Below are positions 54,101-64,000 of a stretch of 64,000 bases of DNA, piece by piece (the first letter of the stretch is position 1; every line of letters starts with the position of its first letter). The notes below the pieces were generated by a model. It ran no database searches. It had not been told where the DNA came from and saw only the letters and a list, made by a program, of their open reading frames with translations. The stretch is from contig CAJNOP010000078.1 in assembly GCA_905250075.1 (NCBI GenBank), forward strand, positions 679,781-743,780, given 5' to 3'. This DNA comes from Rotaria sp. Silwood1. Taxonomy: Eukaryota; Rotifera; Eurotatoria; Philodinida; Philodinidae. The position numbers were made by a program, and so were the translations under genes.

Positions 54101-55497
54101 TGAACTCATCAAGTTTTACTCTTATGGTTTAAAAGTATTGTCGTAAATAAAAAACAAAGTATTAGCTTATCAACGAATTAAGCAAAATCAACAATATTTC
54201 CGAAAATGATCAGTCTCAATCAAATCGAACCATGAATTGGATTCATGTAATAATTTTTTTGCAGACCGAGAGGCTGAGTGGATTGAAAAATTTTTCGTAA
54301 CATCTATGGATTCATTTGAAAGTAATTTACGAATTTATTCAGTAGATTCGTACCGAAATGAGGTTTTTTAAAATGAATTCAAATAGCTTGGTTATCTTTT
54401 CGATTTTCATTATTCAGCTTTGAATTCGAGTCTGTATGTGGAACAATCATATGGCAGCTGATGTGGCAAATGCACTCTCATAGTAATTGTCCACCTAGAA
54501 GCTTGACCAATTTAATTAAGAATTTAGTATCAGTCGTATAACGAAAATTTGAATATCTACAGATCAAATAAAGACCAATTGAAGAATAAATAAAATTTCA
54601 CGAATGCTTTGAACTATCGAATTTTTTCCACTATACATCAAATAATGATTAAAAGTGTAGTTGATAATTTTTATTTTCTTAATGATTGCAAGTTAAAATT
54701 AATCGAGTTGAATGAAATCATTAAAATAAATGCTTAGCTTAGTATAGTGCAACAAGTTCGAAGACAGACTGCTGGTTAATTTCTGTGTCTGTGTTAGAAG
54801 TGCGTTAGTTGTTTAATGTTATTAAATAATGTTTTTAACTGGTAAATAAACACTAAAATCCATTGATTCATCAATAAATTGTTTATTTACGTACTAGCCG
54901 CTATGCTTCTCATTAGAAGATACAAAAATATTATCCTTATCATCAGAAAGAGAGGCGTATATACGATGTGTAATAATCACGTGTGAACTCTCTGTTTCTC
55001 AAAACTCAAATCGGAAAGATTGACTCGTTGGGTGATATTTAAGATTGCTTTCCTCAAATATTATCTAGATATTTTAACTAAACTGATGTGAATTTTAACA
55101 AGTGAAAGAAACATTAGTACACGAAGTTAATGATATTTGATTTTGAGAAAACTATCGGAATCATGATCCAAGAAAAATAAGTCTTGATTATTAGAGAAAT
55201 TAATTCGATCACCAAGGACATCTATTGAAAATTTTTTGAAACTACAGTGTTAATGAGTGAACTATGGATTATGGACTCTAGTGTGATTCACTTGTTACGA
55301 ATTTTTTTATTCATATGTTTGGTTCAGTTCTATTGAACTTGCGTTGTGATTATTTGAGGAAGTTATTCATACTGTCATTACATTAGAAGTAGTCTCATTA
55401 TTTACTGTATTTTATTTCTCATTCTTTGTTTTTTGTCTTTTCAGAGCACTAGTGATATAGAAGACAAAAACTTTGTTATTTTACTCTCATTTCTAAT
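54101..55497. other. Gene-free interval
   Basis: AT-rich sequence upstream of the NmrA-like gene; no feature recognised. Confidence 0.45.
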
Positions 55498-56685
55498 ATG
55501 TCAACAAACAAAGAGCATATATTTGTAGTTGGTGCTAGTGGAGCTATTGGAAGTGGTATTGTTCGTGGTCTTGTCAAACAAGGATTTAATACAACAGCTT
55601 ACGTACGAGACGAGTCTAAGGCAAAGAATTTATTCAAAGATGAACTTCTTACTGAGTGTCTGACAATCGTTGTTGGTACCTACGCATCTGTTGAAGTTTA
55701 TGAAAAAGCAATTGAAGGGCATACTCGTCTTTTTCTTCTTGCTGTTGGCGATCACAAGAGGCCTACAAGAATGAGTGAAGTTAAAGAAACTTTTGCAAAG
55801 ATAGCTTATGAAAAAGGTGTACGCCAAATTGTTGATCTCTCTTCATTTACTGTTCGTTCGGTCGGAAGACAAGGCATTATTGGATATATGCATACAACAA
55901 GTGAAGAGAAATTATGGAAACTTGCCGATGAACGACCGGATGAACGATCCTTAGTCATATTACGTCCAGGTGTATTTATGAGCAATCAACTTATGGCTGA
56001 TATACAATCAGTTAAACATTCAAATAAACTTGTCTCATGTGGATCTCCTTCATCAACATTTGCATGGATTGATACAAAAGGTGAGTAATAGAGAAAAAAA
56101 ATCTTATCAAATGATAATTCTTACTTGCTTTAGCCAGAAAAGAAGAATTTTGTTTTCAATCAAGAGAATACATCGAGTAACATGGATAGGCGAGAGGTGT
56201 CTCACAAAATATTTTGTTTTGGAAAAAATTTGTCTAGCCAATTTTGTTCTCACTACTATTAAACGAAACACATAATTTTTATTATCTAACTGATATTTGA
56301 GATAAAAGTGGTCGACAAGTGAAATAAAACTTTATATTTATTTATAGATATTTCCGATTGTTCTGTTGTTATTTTAACGGAACCCGTCGAGAAGCATGAT
56401 CGTTGTGTTTATGAAATGGGTGCTGAATATCTAACTCACGAACAACGAGCAGCTGTTTTTACTAAAGTTCTTGGTAGGCCTATTACATACGAACAACAAC
56501 CAGCAGAAGCTCTTTACAAGATGTTCATTGGTTTTGGTCTTTCTCATTCATATGCTTATGATTTAGTTTCGTTTCCTATCGAATCGATAGCTGGACATGT
56601 TACACCACAATTATCTATTCTCATCCATAGACCATTGCGTACACTTGAAGAGTGGTTGCAAGAAAACGTCAAAGCATTTCAATAA
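55498..56685 (+). CDS. NmrA-like NAD(P)-binding Rossmann-fold protein, 306 residues
   Basis: Two exons, 55498-56080 and 56348-56685 (GTGAGT donor, TTTATAG acceptor, 921 bp). The dinucleotide-binding loop GASGAIG is at residues 12-18, directly after the first strand IFVVGASG. Further family marks are VRGLVKQGFNTTAYVRD, VRQIVDLSSFTV, HTTSEEKLWKL, LVILRPGVFMSNQ and, in exon 2, YLTHEQRAAVFTKVLGRPIT, the usual NmrA-like C-terminal region. A canonical short-chain-dehydrogenase YxxxK is not obvious, as in atypical SDRs that act as NAD(P)H sensors or quinone reductases. Codon use is less AT-skewed than in the spliced neighbours and similar proteins are common in fungi and bacteria, so transfer is possible; the one intron would then be acquired. 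AATAAA at 56832. Confidence 0.88.
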
Positions 56686-58104
56686 GTTTGACATCATAAA
56701 TACAGACTGTAATTTGTTGTTTATGTTTATTTGATGAGAAATGTGCGATTTTGTCAGTTCCGAGTAACTTATGCAGAATTACAATCTTTTTCATTGATGA
56801 TAGTGTCATTTTCATGACAGTGCATGTTTAAAATAAAACCCATGTATTAATTATGAGAAATCATTAAGGAAATTTCCGAAGTAATTTTCTTCTGTTATCG
56901 TCTATGCTCCTTGTCTGTTGGTTGGATTTACAAGAAAACATGGTCAATGAACAGCAATAAACATAGACTTCACTGGAAAAAAAATGTCCCAAACAAATGA
57001 TTAGCGAGTGGTTCTAGAAGTAAAATGGACAATTCATAAGAAATATTTAGTTTTAAAGCAATTTGAGCATGGATGGAAACCTTTCTTTGGCAAAACATGA
57101 TTGCACTTTAAAAACATAGTGTAGAACAATATTTTTCATGAGTTATAGTATACAACCTTCATTTTCTTTCGAAAAGAATTGTGAACTAACAAAAAGATTT
57201 TGAGAATTTAAAAAAATAGACAATGACAGTTATATGGTTATACACAGTTATTGCGCTTAAGTTATTTATTTTTGTTTATGATATGAATTGACTTCAAAAT
57301 TATCTCTGATTATGGGAAGAAGCTAGTTGGCTGATCTACTTTCTATTATGTTCATTAGTTGATCACATATAATTCGTTTTCATGTTGAGAAGACATATTA
57401 CTATAAATTATTACGATCACTTTATATTTTCGATTGTTGCATATGCTTTGATATTCTCTAGAAATGTGATCAGTTATATGCCATGAAATAGAAATATTTT
57501 ATCTTTAGTAGAAACTATTACTCTTTCTAATTAGTACCGAAGATAATGCTGCTGCTATTAAACAGCCAAAGTCAAATTTCGAATAAGAAAGAAAAAGAGA
57601 AAACACTACGTGCACACTATTATTTCCTACCCATCCACTAAAGAATCGTCACTTGTAGATCACATGATTCTATTGATGTCAAATAAAAAAACAATGAATT
57701 GAATTTTGAATAATGGTCTATGTTATATGTACTGAAATTTATATAAAGAATTGTTTAGCTCTTTTAAGAAATCATCAAAAGAGTTTTAATAAATTACGTA
57801 AAGAAACAAGCTTGAAAAATTCCATGTGCATGCTACGCCCATATAACTGTAAATAAACCGGTAAAGATGGACTAGATTTGCATTGAATTCTTTCTCCTAT
57901 TTAGTTAAATATTATGTGACTACTTGACAAACAATTCTTCAACAGGGATGTTAATTAAATATTGAATGTTCGAAGTTGATTATTGTTACTGATTTTTCTA
58001 AACCCCTTATCATTTCTTTTAAAATAAAATGTATTTAGATGGAGCAACAATATCTTAGGTGAACTTTTAGTTACATTATCTTTATTTTTTTTAAATACAG
58101 TTGA
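56686..58104. other. Gene-free interval between convergent genes
   Basis: 3' flanks of the NmrA-like gene (+) and the KY-like gene (-). The minus-strand AATAAA at 58086-58081 is a likely polyadenylation signal of the latter. No other feature. Confidence 0.5.
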
Positions 58105-61035
58105 TTATTGAACAGTATATTTTATAAGTTCATTGTAAATCGTATTCTCGTCGTATTTAGCATATATAATTACTTCTCTTGAACCAACAATAATTTGTCT
58201 CTTTAGAATTGAATCTCGATAACCTTCTGTTTTCACCCATTTTGAATCAATAGTCAAATCGACTTGTCTTGCATTAGGTATTTCGCAATGAAGACAAACG
58301 ACAGCACCTCTTTTTAAAATTCCATTCAAGGGTTCGTATATGCGACATTTTTTAGAGAGAAATGTTGTATATATTACTGGAAATTTAATTGAATGCCGAA
58401 GTTGTGTCACATCGAGATGAAATTCAACAGCAATTCCTGATATTACTCCATCAGGAGTACTGCAATGTGCAAAAACCAATAATTTATGCTTACCAGTTTG
58501 TTCTGGTGCGAAGAATAATTGCCAATGTTGCTTTTCTCTATTAAACTGTGTTAATGCTCCATTTTCTAGTCGAATACCATTGTGTTCTATACAACACATC
58601 AGTTGAACATCATCCGGTGTTTTTATGCATACTTGAGCATAGGAACCATATTCAGGCCACATGACTATAGCGCTATTGCATGGTGTTTCTATCTGAAGAT
58701 CGAGATCATGAAAGAGTTGCCATGTTTTTGGATATGAAAGTGGTGGTTTGGGAATTCGTCTAGCTTTAATATTGAAGCGTGCAGCAATTGCAAAACTGCC
58801 AGGATCTAATCGTCTTTTAGCTAAAATATAAGCTTCGAATAAGCCATCACGATGAGGCGCAAACATACATCGCCAAACGCCTTTTCGTCGATCAAGAAAC
58901 GTACAGTGTCCTCCAGGAACTTTTATACTATTATCTACAGTTAATCGACCGGCGATTTCAACATCACTTGGTGCTAGAATAAGAATTTCAGTATGATTGT
59001 CTCCATGATCCATTTTGATTATATGTGTATTGCACGGCCAAACAATTTCAAGATTTAATTCAAAGAAAGATTTCCAAGTTTTCGGAAAACTAATTGGTTT
59101 TGATGGCATTTGTCTGATATCGAGTTCTAACTCAGCTACATTATTATATGAACTATTAGCAATACTATCGTCTTTTGCAAAGAAGCGTATTATATGTACA
59201 CCTATTGAAGCTGGAGCAAAATAGCAACGATAGAGTCGTTTTCGCCTATCAAATACGATTCGGTATCCACCATCAATTTCCTTTTCGTTCAGAGTGAAAC
59301 TTGCAGTAAGACTGATGCTACGCGGGGCTTGTATTACCACTAATGCATAGGATTGACGTGGAACTAGATCAACATGTATGATATCACTAGGAGTGATCAA
59401 TTGAAGATTGAGTTGAAAGAATTTCGGCCACAGTTTAGGCATCTGCATATATTGCATCATTTTGATAGGTTTTTTTAATAGTTGCCATCGTTCACTAGTA
59501 GGAAAATGATGATAAATCATTTCATTCGGTCGCGGAAGAAAATAGTACGGATTCAATTCACGTTTGAATACTTGATTATCATCAACGTAACCAGCACTGC
59601 AGGTCAAATCGATAAGATGCCAGTGCTGATTTATTTGAACGGCATTCCACGTATGATCGATCGGCACAGATGATTTATTGGAAGAATCAAAGATGTATGC
59701 TTTCGAATAGCCATTTACTTTCTCGCACGTTAAGTCCAATGCATTACATAAACGTTTAAATAAATTTGCATATCCATCGGCTACGGCTTTTCCTGTTCGA
59801 AAAACTGCTTCTGCTGATTTGTCAACATGTTTTTTGCCAACATATGGTACAGTATCGTATTCAATATTTCGTGCAATCCAATAGAATACGATCCAAAGAC
59901 GATCGATAGTCGGTTTATTTTTTGAAAAGTTTTTGATCTGATCGACTAGTTGTTCAATCGAATCAGGACGCCATGCTTCAATAATTAAACGATAACTACT
60001 GTTGTCGATTACATGTTGACGTTGTACATTAAAAGGTTCATCGAATGCTTCTGGATGAATAATTTCCAGTTCCCTAGCAGTATTTTTCTTATCACTAGAA
60101 ACGACAGATGTATTAGATAAATAAATAGTCGATTCATCAAATGAATTATTAGGAGTATTATCATCGTCAGTCTTTTGAACAGTAGTCAACGGTAAATTTG
60201 TTTTATCAGTAATCGAATATAGATGTTGTGGCGAAATTTCTAGTTGTGGAATCGGTATGGGTTTAAAAAATTCGTTCAAATTTATTTGCTCTCGAACTCG
60301 TAGAATCTGTAGTACATTTGATGGAACGGATGTATGTTCGTCATCAGAGCCAATATTATTCGATATTGGACCTAACAAATTATTCAGATTTTCAGCGTGT
60401 TCCTTTTCGGAATCGGATTGTTCTGGACTTGGTGGAATTGGCGTTGATGTAAAAAATCTATCTTCGTTGTAGAAATCAGCTCTATCTGGTAGTACCATTA
60501 GACGCCAATCATCAGGAATTTTATTATCACTCTCTGAATAGCTTTCACCTGATACAGATTCTACTAGAGTATCATCCTTCTTCAAATTAACAGGTTTTTG
60601 CAATGATGGTAAATGGACAGTTGTGTTCTGGTTATGCGTTTCTTCAATAACATTCTTTTTTGTTACTGATTGTATAGGATAAGTGGATTGTTGCTGTTTA
60701 TTTTCTGAATTATATTTTTTTCGTCTAATAGGTGGAAATTGAGACGAGATAACGCGTTTATGTTTGTTTGCTAGATCATTTTCATTCGAAGCTTCTCGAG
60801 GGCGTAAAAGAGTAGGAACTTTATCGTTATTATCAGAATCGATCGGATTGGGCCGTTGTACAGGATGTGTAGAATTCGATGGTGTATGATTTTTATCGGC
60901 ATCACATTCTATTGGTGTTAATGGTGCAATAGTAAGTATGGACTTTTTATGCTGCTCTTCTGAATTGTTAACATTATCTGGTTCTGGCTGAGAAACACCA
61001 CTTACACGAACATTTTTGCAACAGTTTGATCCCAT
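58105..61035 (-). CDS. KY-type transglutaminase-like protein with Cys-to-Ala active site, 976 residues
   Basis: One uninterrupted exon. It starts MGSNCCKNV: Gly2 with Ser6-type context and Cys5/Cys6 predict N-myristoylation and palmitoylation, so membrane attachment. Residues 1-345 are charged and disordered. A transglutaminase-like core at about 350-500 resembles kyphoscoliosis peptidase (KY): RLWIVFYWIARNIEYDTVPY, GKAVADGYANLFKRLCNALD, VPIDHTWNAVQINQHWHLID. The triad His461 and Asp476 are present, but the nucleophile position holds Ala419, so it should be catalytically inactive. Four repeats of about 90-110 residues follow (starting near 530, 653, 765 and 887), three with P(K)xWxxFxxLxLxI, then FDR/NREK, then the RCxFAP type motif. 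Probably a cytoskeletal or membrane scaffold. The lack of introns in 2.9 kb is odd beside the intron-rich genes. Confidence 0.85.
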   Translation of the reverse strand: MGSNCCKNVRVSGVSQPEPDNVNNSEEQHKKSILTIAPLTPIECDADKNHTPSNSTHPVQRPNPIDSDNNDKVPTLLRPREASNENDLANKHKRVISSQFPPIRRKKYNSENKQQQSTYPIQSVTKKNVIEETHNQNTTVHLPSLQKPVNLKKDDTLVESVSGESYSESDNKIPDDWRLMVLPDRADFYNEDRFFTSTPIPPSPEQSDSEKEHAENLNNLLGPISNNIGSDDEHTSVPSNVLQILRVREQINLNEFFKPIPIPQLEISPQHLYSITDKTNLPLTTVQKTDDDNTPNNSFDESTIYLSNTSVVSSDKKNTARELEIIHPEAFDEPFNVQRQHVIDNSSYRLIIEAWRPDSIEQLVDQIKNFSKNKPTIDRLWIVFYWIARNIEYDTVPYVGKKHVDKSAEAVFRTGKAVADGYANLFKRLCNALDLTCEKVNGYSKAYIFDSSNKSSVPIDHTWNAVQINQHWHLIDLTCSAGYVDDNQVFKRELNPYYFLPRPNEMIYHHFPTSERWQLLKKPIKMMQYMQMPKLWPKFFQLNLQLITPSDIIHVDLVPRQSYALVVIQAPRSISLTASFTLNEKEIDGGYRIVFDRRKRLYRCYFAPASIGVHIIRFFAKDDSIANSSYNNVAELELDIRQMPSKPISFPKTWKSFFELNLEIVWPCNTHIIKMDHGDNHTEILILAPSDVEIAGRLTVDNSIKVPGGHCTFLDRRKGVWRCMFAPHRDGLFEAYILAKRRLDPGSFAIAARFNIKARRIPKPPLSYPKTWQLFHDLDLQIETPCNSAIVMWPEYGSYAQVCIKTPDDVQLMCCIEHNGIRLENGALTQFNREKQHWQLFFAPEQTGKHKLLVFAHCSTPDGVISGIAVEFHLDVTQLRHSIKFPVIYTTFLSKKCRIYEPLNGILKRGAVVCLHCEIPNARQVDLTIDSKWVKTEGYRDSILKRQIIVGSREVIIYAKYDENTIYNELIKYTVQ

Positions 61036-62910
61036 ACTATTTTACTAAACACGACAAATGTTAATTTCACTTGAATATGTTCAATTGTTCTTCTGATTTT
61101 TGAGTCATTGCAAGAGAAAAGAATGTTTACATAATACTTTTTTTTCTAACCTCTCTTTTATTGTCACGTTACAAGCACATAATGGAAGAAGAGAACACGA
61201 AAAAAATGGATTCAATTATATTTTTTCTTTAAAAAGACCATTTTGATATTATTATATGTTATACTTCGAGAAAAACTTTTTCATCGCTAAATTATACTTT
61301 GTCTAAGGTCATAGAAAATCAATCTGTATCGTTACAAAAGGTGTAGAGTATAGTTTATCAATACATGAAATTGTACTAACATGTGAATATCAACAGAGCA
61401 TGAAATATGAATTGTTTGAGAGTGGATTATATGCTCTTTTACTATGAAGAGAACAATGGTTACGATTGACAGTTAACAAAGAATAAACGGCATGCATGAA
61501 TAATAGAAAAATCAACAAACAGATGCACCATGACAGAACACATAGAATTTGATGAGAATATTGAGTACTATTCAGAGGTATGAACTGGCAATTAAATTAA
61601 TGATTTGTCTGCCATATTTTATGAGCTGATGACAAAAATACCTGCTATTAATCAATTTTTTTTAGTCAGAGTTATTCTCAATGTCATACACGTTTTTCTT
61701 TTAATAAAATGTCAATTTGATTTACAATTCTACCTATGTCTAAAGATACAGGTAATAAAACATAATAGAAATTAATGATTAAATATAGTAGAAATCATAC
61801 CAGTATATATATATCGATGTAATAATAAAAAAAATTCAGTATCATTAAAGCTCCATTCAACCTCCAAAATCAATCTCGGGCCTGGTAGATTCAAATGACG
61901 AGAAATTTTCAGAATGCGTCGAAGCCTTAGTAGAGAGACTATACTGAGGTTTTTAGTTCTATATCATCATGGTTTCGAGAGATATTCAAGAAACAAGAAT
62001 CACAAATAGTTCATTTAACACCTAAATATTCTCTGTATGCCTTCGTTGTATTCATTAAGTCTTGTTCATTTGAAAGAGCATGGCAAACTGCAGTGTTTGA
62101 CGGAATCTTTTTTGTTTTAATCCTTACTTTTTATGCCGAGAAAAAGGATGGCAGGTTCAATATCTCGAAAAACTTTCAAAAAATGATTTATCTATTTATA
62201 GAAGTGCTTTTTTTCTATAGTTATCGGATAACTTATTTCGAAAAATGAGCTCTTTCTGGCACTGAAACTTTACATATTCTTTCAAACAAAAAGAATATCT
62301 CTTGAATAACATAACGCCCATTCAACAATTCTGAGATGCACGATCAAAAAAATATAGACAGAGAAAAATCGACAAATATTTATTAGTTTTTTTCTGAAAA
62401 ATTCATATTTTTCAATTAGAATTTGACGAAAACCATCGGCAATTTTTGGTATAAAATGACATGATAAATGAAAAGTAATATTGTTTGTAAAAGATCTGAT
62501 CTCCAAGTCTATCCTTCCATACATTTGTCTCAATTTGAGTAACTCCGAGGAAAGAGGAACGTTAAAAACAGCTAGCCACTATTATTCAGACACGAGATGA
62601 TATTGGTGAGAATTGGTCATACATGCATCTGCTGACAACAAATAAGTAAAAGACATTCTTTATCTTTTGAAAATATTGATTATTCATTCTAATTGTTAAT
62701 ACATAATTCTGTTTGACAAAAAAAAATGAGAATTACCTTGAATTTGTTTCTCGATCAAATATCGATTCGTTCGTTCAATCATTCAATTGACTCGAAACGA
62801 CAATAAATTAAACCTTTTTCAAACTGAATCTGAGATAGACGAATCTAGAATCATTATTTTTCTATTCAATGTCTGATTGTCAAGCTTTTATTGAAAATAA
62901 TATAGTCACG
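61036..62910. other. Gene-free interval
   Basis: Upstream of the KY-like gene and downstream of the GPCR gene, both on the minus strand. No frame was recognised; the minus-strand AATAAA at 62892-62887 is the likely polyadenylation signal of the GPCR. Confidence 0.5.
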
Positions 62911-63909
62911 TTACGTACATCGAAACTTTTGATAAATAAACTTTGCTACATATAGAAGCTCATTTCGAAAAACTGTTCCACCAAATAATGTATAAATGTA
63001 GAATGGCATTGCAGCAGCTATATAAGTAAGATTAGTACATAAATTGAACAATAAACCTTCAATAGCTATTTGTAATGCAGATTTTGATGATATAGCAGGT
63101 GTACATGTTGCGTAAAGTCTGTATATTACATATGGAGTACAAGATACGATGAGAAAAAGAACTTGTACACATAGCATTCTAAACAGACTTCGATTTGTTC
63201 TTTTCTTTTGTTGTTGTACATACAAGTTGATTGAAGTATTTGGATTTATTATTGAAGTATTTCTAATATTTACTCGTTTTCTTAATTGATGTATATTGTT
63301 AATTGTCAATAAACCAAATAACACCATAAGTAATGATGGAATAATAATAATGCCACATGTAAAAGATAGATCAGTGTATAGACGACATGCTGTCGAATAT
63401 CCAAAACATTTAGCTGGTGTACCAATTAAATTAGCTTCATAACAATAAACTAGTGGACAATTGAGTAATAATGAAAAAAATGTTACAACTATGATACTTC
63501 GCTGAGCATTTTTTAGTGTGCTTAGATTACGTCGGCGAGTATGAATACTTGCTGAAAGCCATCTATCGATAGCAGCGAATACAAGAAGCCAAACCACCAT
63601 AGTTCTTGAAACAAATAAAATAAAAATACGAACTTTACAAAGCCATCCAATTGTTTCAGATAAATCAATTGTCCAACCAGCTGTAAGTCGCGTTGTTAAA
63701 CCAGATATAATTGTAATGAGACTTGAAAATGATGAAAAAAGAAACAGAAGAGCACATGGATTTGAGCGAAGAGTTGGTCTTTGTAAAACTATTATATTCA
63801 ATAGATTTCCAATGATACCAGATATATAAATCAACAATGGTAAGTAACGATTAAGTTGAATAGTCGCGTTATTAACTGATGCGACGAGGTTTTCGTCGAA
63901 CGAAGACAT
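62911..63909 (-). CDS. Rhodopsin-like (class A) G protein-coupled receptor, 332 residues
   Basis: Single exon with seven hydrophobic segments. TM1 starts at about residue 23 with Asn35 (GIIGNLLN, the N1.50 position). TM3 is preceded by Cys91 (WLCKVRIF), which can pair with Cys in ECL2 (near TPAKCFGYSTAC), and ends in DRW at 115-117 in place of DRY. TM6 contains FLIVSCTPYVIY, and TM7 has AAAMPFYIYTLFG in place of NPxxY. N-glycosylation site NAT near residue 14. The pattern fits peptide (FMRFamide-like) or chemosensory receptors that are numerous and intronless in bdelloids; the ligand is unknown. It would act at the plasma membrane through G proteins. The start at 63909 gives a short extracellular N terminus without signal peptide, usual for the class. 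Confidence 0.88.
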   Translation of the reverse strand: MSSFDENLVASVNNATIQLNRYLPLLIYISGIIGNLLNIIVLQRPTLRSNPCALLFLFSSFSSLITIISGLTTRLTAGWTIDLSETIGWLCKVRIFILFVSRTMVVWLLVFAAIDRWLSASIHTRRRNLSTLKNAQRSIIVVTFFSLLLNCPLVYCYEANLIGTPAKCFGYSTACRLYTDLSFTCGIIIIPSLLMVLFGLLTINNIHQLRKRVNIRNTSIINPNTSINLYVQQQKKRTNRSLFRMLCVQVLFLIVSCTPYVIYRLYATCTPAISSKSALQIAIEGLLFNLCTNLTYIAAAMPFYIYTLFGGTVFRNELLYVAKFIYQKFRCT

Positions 63910-64000
63910 TTTAAAATTAAATTTATGTGAAATATCAATATCTAGAATTTTTAATACTCATGAATATGACTTTTTAGTAGGAATAAATATCAATTTAAAA
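63910..64000. other. Window edge
   Basis: 91 bases upstream of the GPCR start; too short to interpret. Confidence 0.5.

Noticed and set aside
58105-61035. Active transglutaminase or peptidase
   Set aside because: The nucleophile position is Ala419, so an active enzyme is not supported.

Overview
The window looks like nuclear DNA of a small invertebrate, most likely a bdelloid rotifer. This is inferred from the very AT-rich sequence, compact genes with 45-110 bp GT..AG introns, an intact AMPK/ClC/Argonaute gene set, intronless genes of bacterial or fungal type, and the decayed N-terminal module that I recall being fused to ADP-ribosyltransferases and TPR proteins in bdelloids. No database was searched, so the taxon is an inference.

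Layout. 1-2515 (-): 5' part of an Argonaute gene (N domain, L1, start of PAZ); the MID and PIWI domains lie off the window. 2.7-21.3 kb: gene-poor and rich in foldback (long inverted repeat) elements, one with TA target duplications of Tc1/mariner type. It also holds two decayed genes, an HSL-type alpha/beta hydrolase (10.45-11.37 kb) and an ADP-ribosyltransferase-associated module cut by a hAT fragment (16.3-17.3 kb). One intact four-exon gene lies here, a Pro/Gln-rich protein at 13.2-14.4 kb. 21.3-22.9 kb (+): a GT11 fucosyltransferase-like type II membrane enzyme. 25.8-31.2 kb (-): a 20-exon AMP-activated kinase alpha subunit whose 154 bp intron holds a tRNA-Gly(GCC) gene on the opposite strand. 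32.8-34.5 kb (+): a PDZ plus coiled-coil protein transcribed divergently from the kinase. 36.1-38.9 kb (+): a ten-exon trichoplein-like coiled-coil protein. 39.5 kb (+): a secreted CC-rich granulin-like protein. 41.6-44.7 kb (-): a ten-exon ClC-3/4/5-type chloride/proton exchanger. 48.6-50.3 kb (+): a B-box-like zinc-finger protein. 50.8-51.7 kb (+): a nitrilase-superfamily gene broken by one TGA between its catalytic Lys and Cys codons. 52.8-54.1 kb: three inverted-repeat elements nested in each other. 55.5-56.7 kb (+): an NmrA-like NAD(P)-binding protein. 58.1-61.0 kb (-): a large intronless KY/transglutaminase-like protein with N-terminal acylation signals and Ala in place of the catalytic Cys. 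62.9-63.9 kb (-): an intronless rhodopsin-like GPCR.

The genes do not form one pathway; this is an ordinary eukaryotic gene neighbourhood with individual promoters. Multi-exon core genes (AMPK alpha, ClC, trichoplein-like, PDZ, Argonaute) alternate with intronless or nearly intronless genes (nitrilase, NmrA, KY-like, GPCR) that are candidates for horizontal acquisition or retroposition. Exon boundaries were chosen by hand from GT/AG sites, kept reading frame and family similarity. The coding length of every completely spliced gene was checked to be a multiple of three. I did not find a clearly new multi-gene system. The most notable items are the tRNA nested in the AMPK intron, the Cys-less KY-like protein, the one-stop nitrilase and the nested foldback elements.
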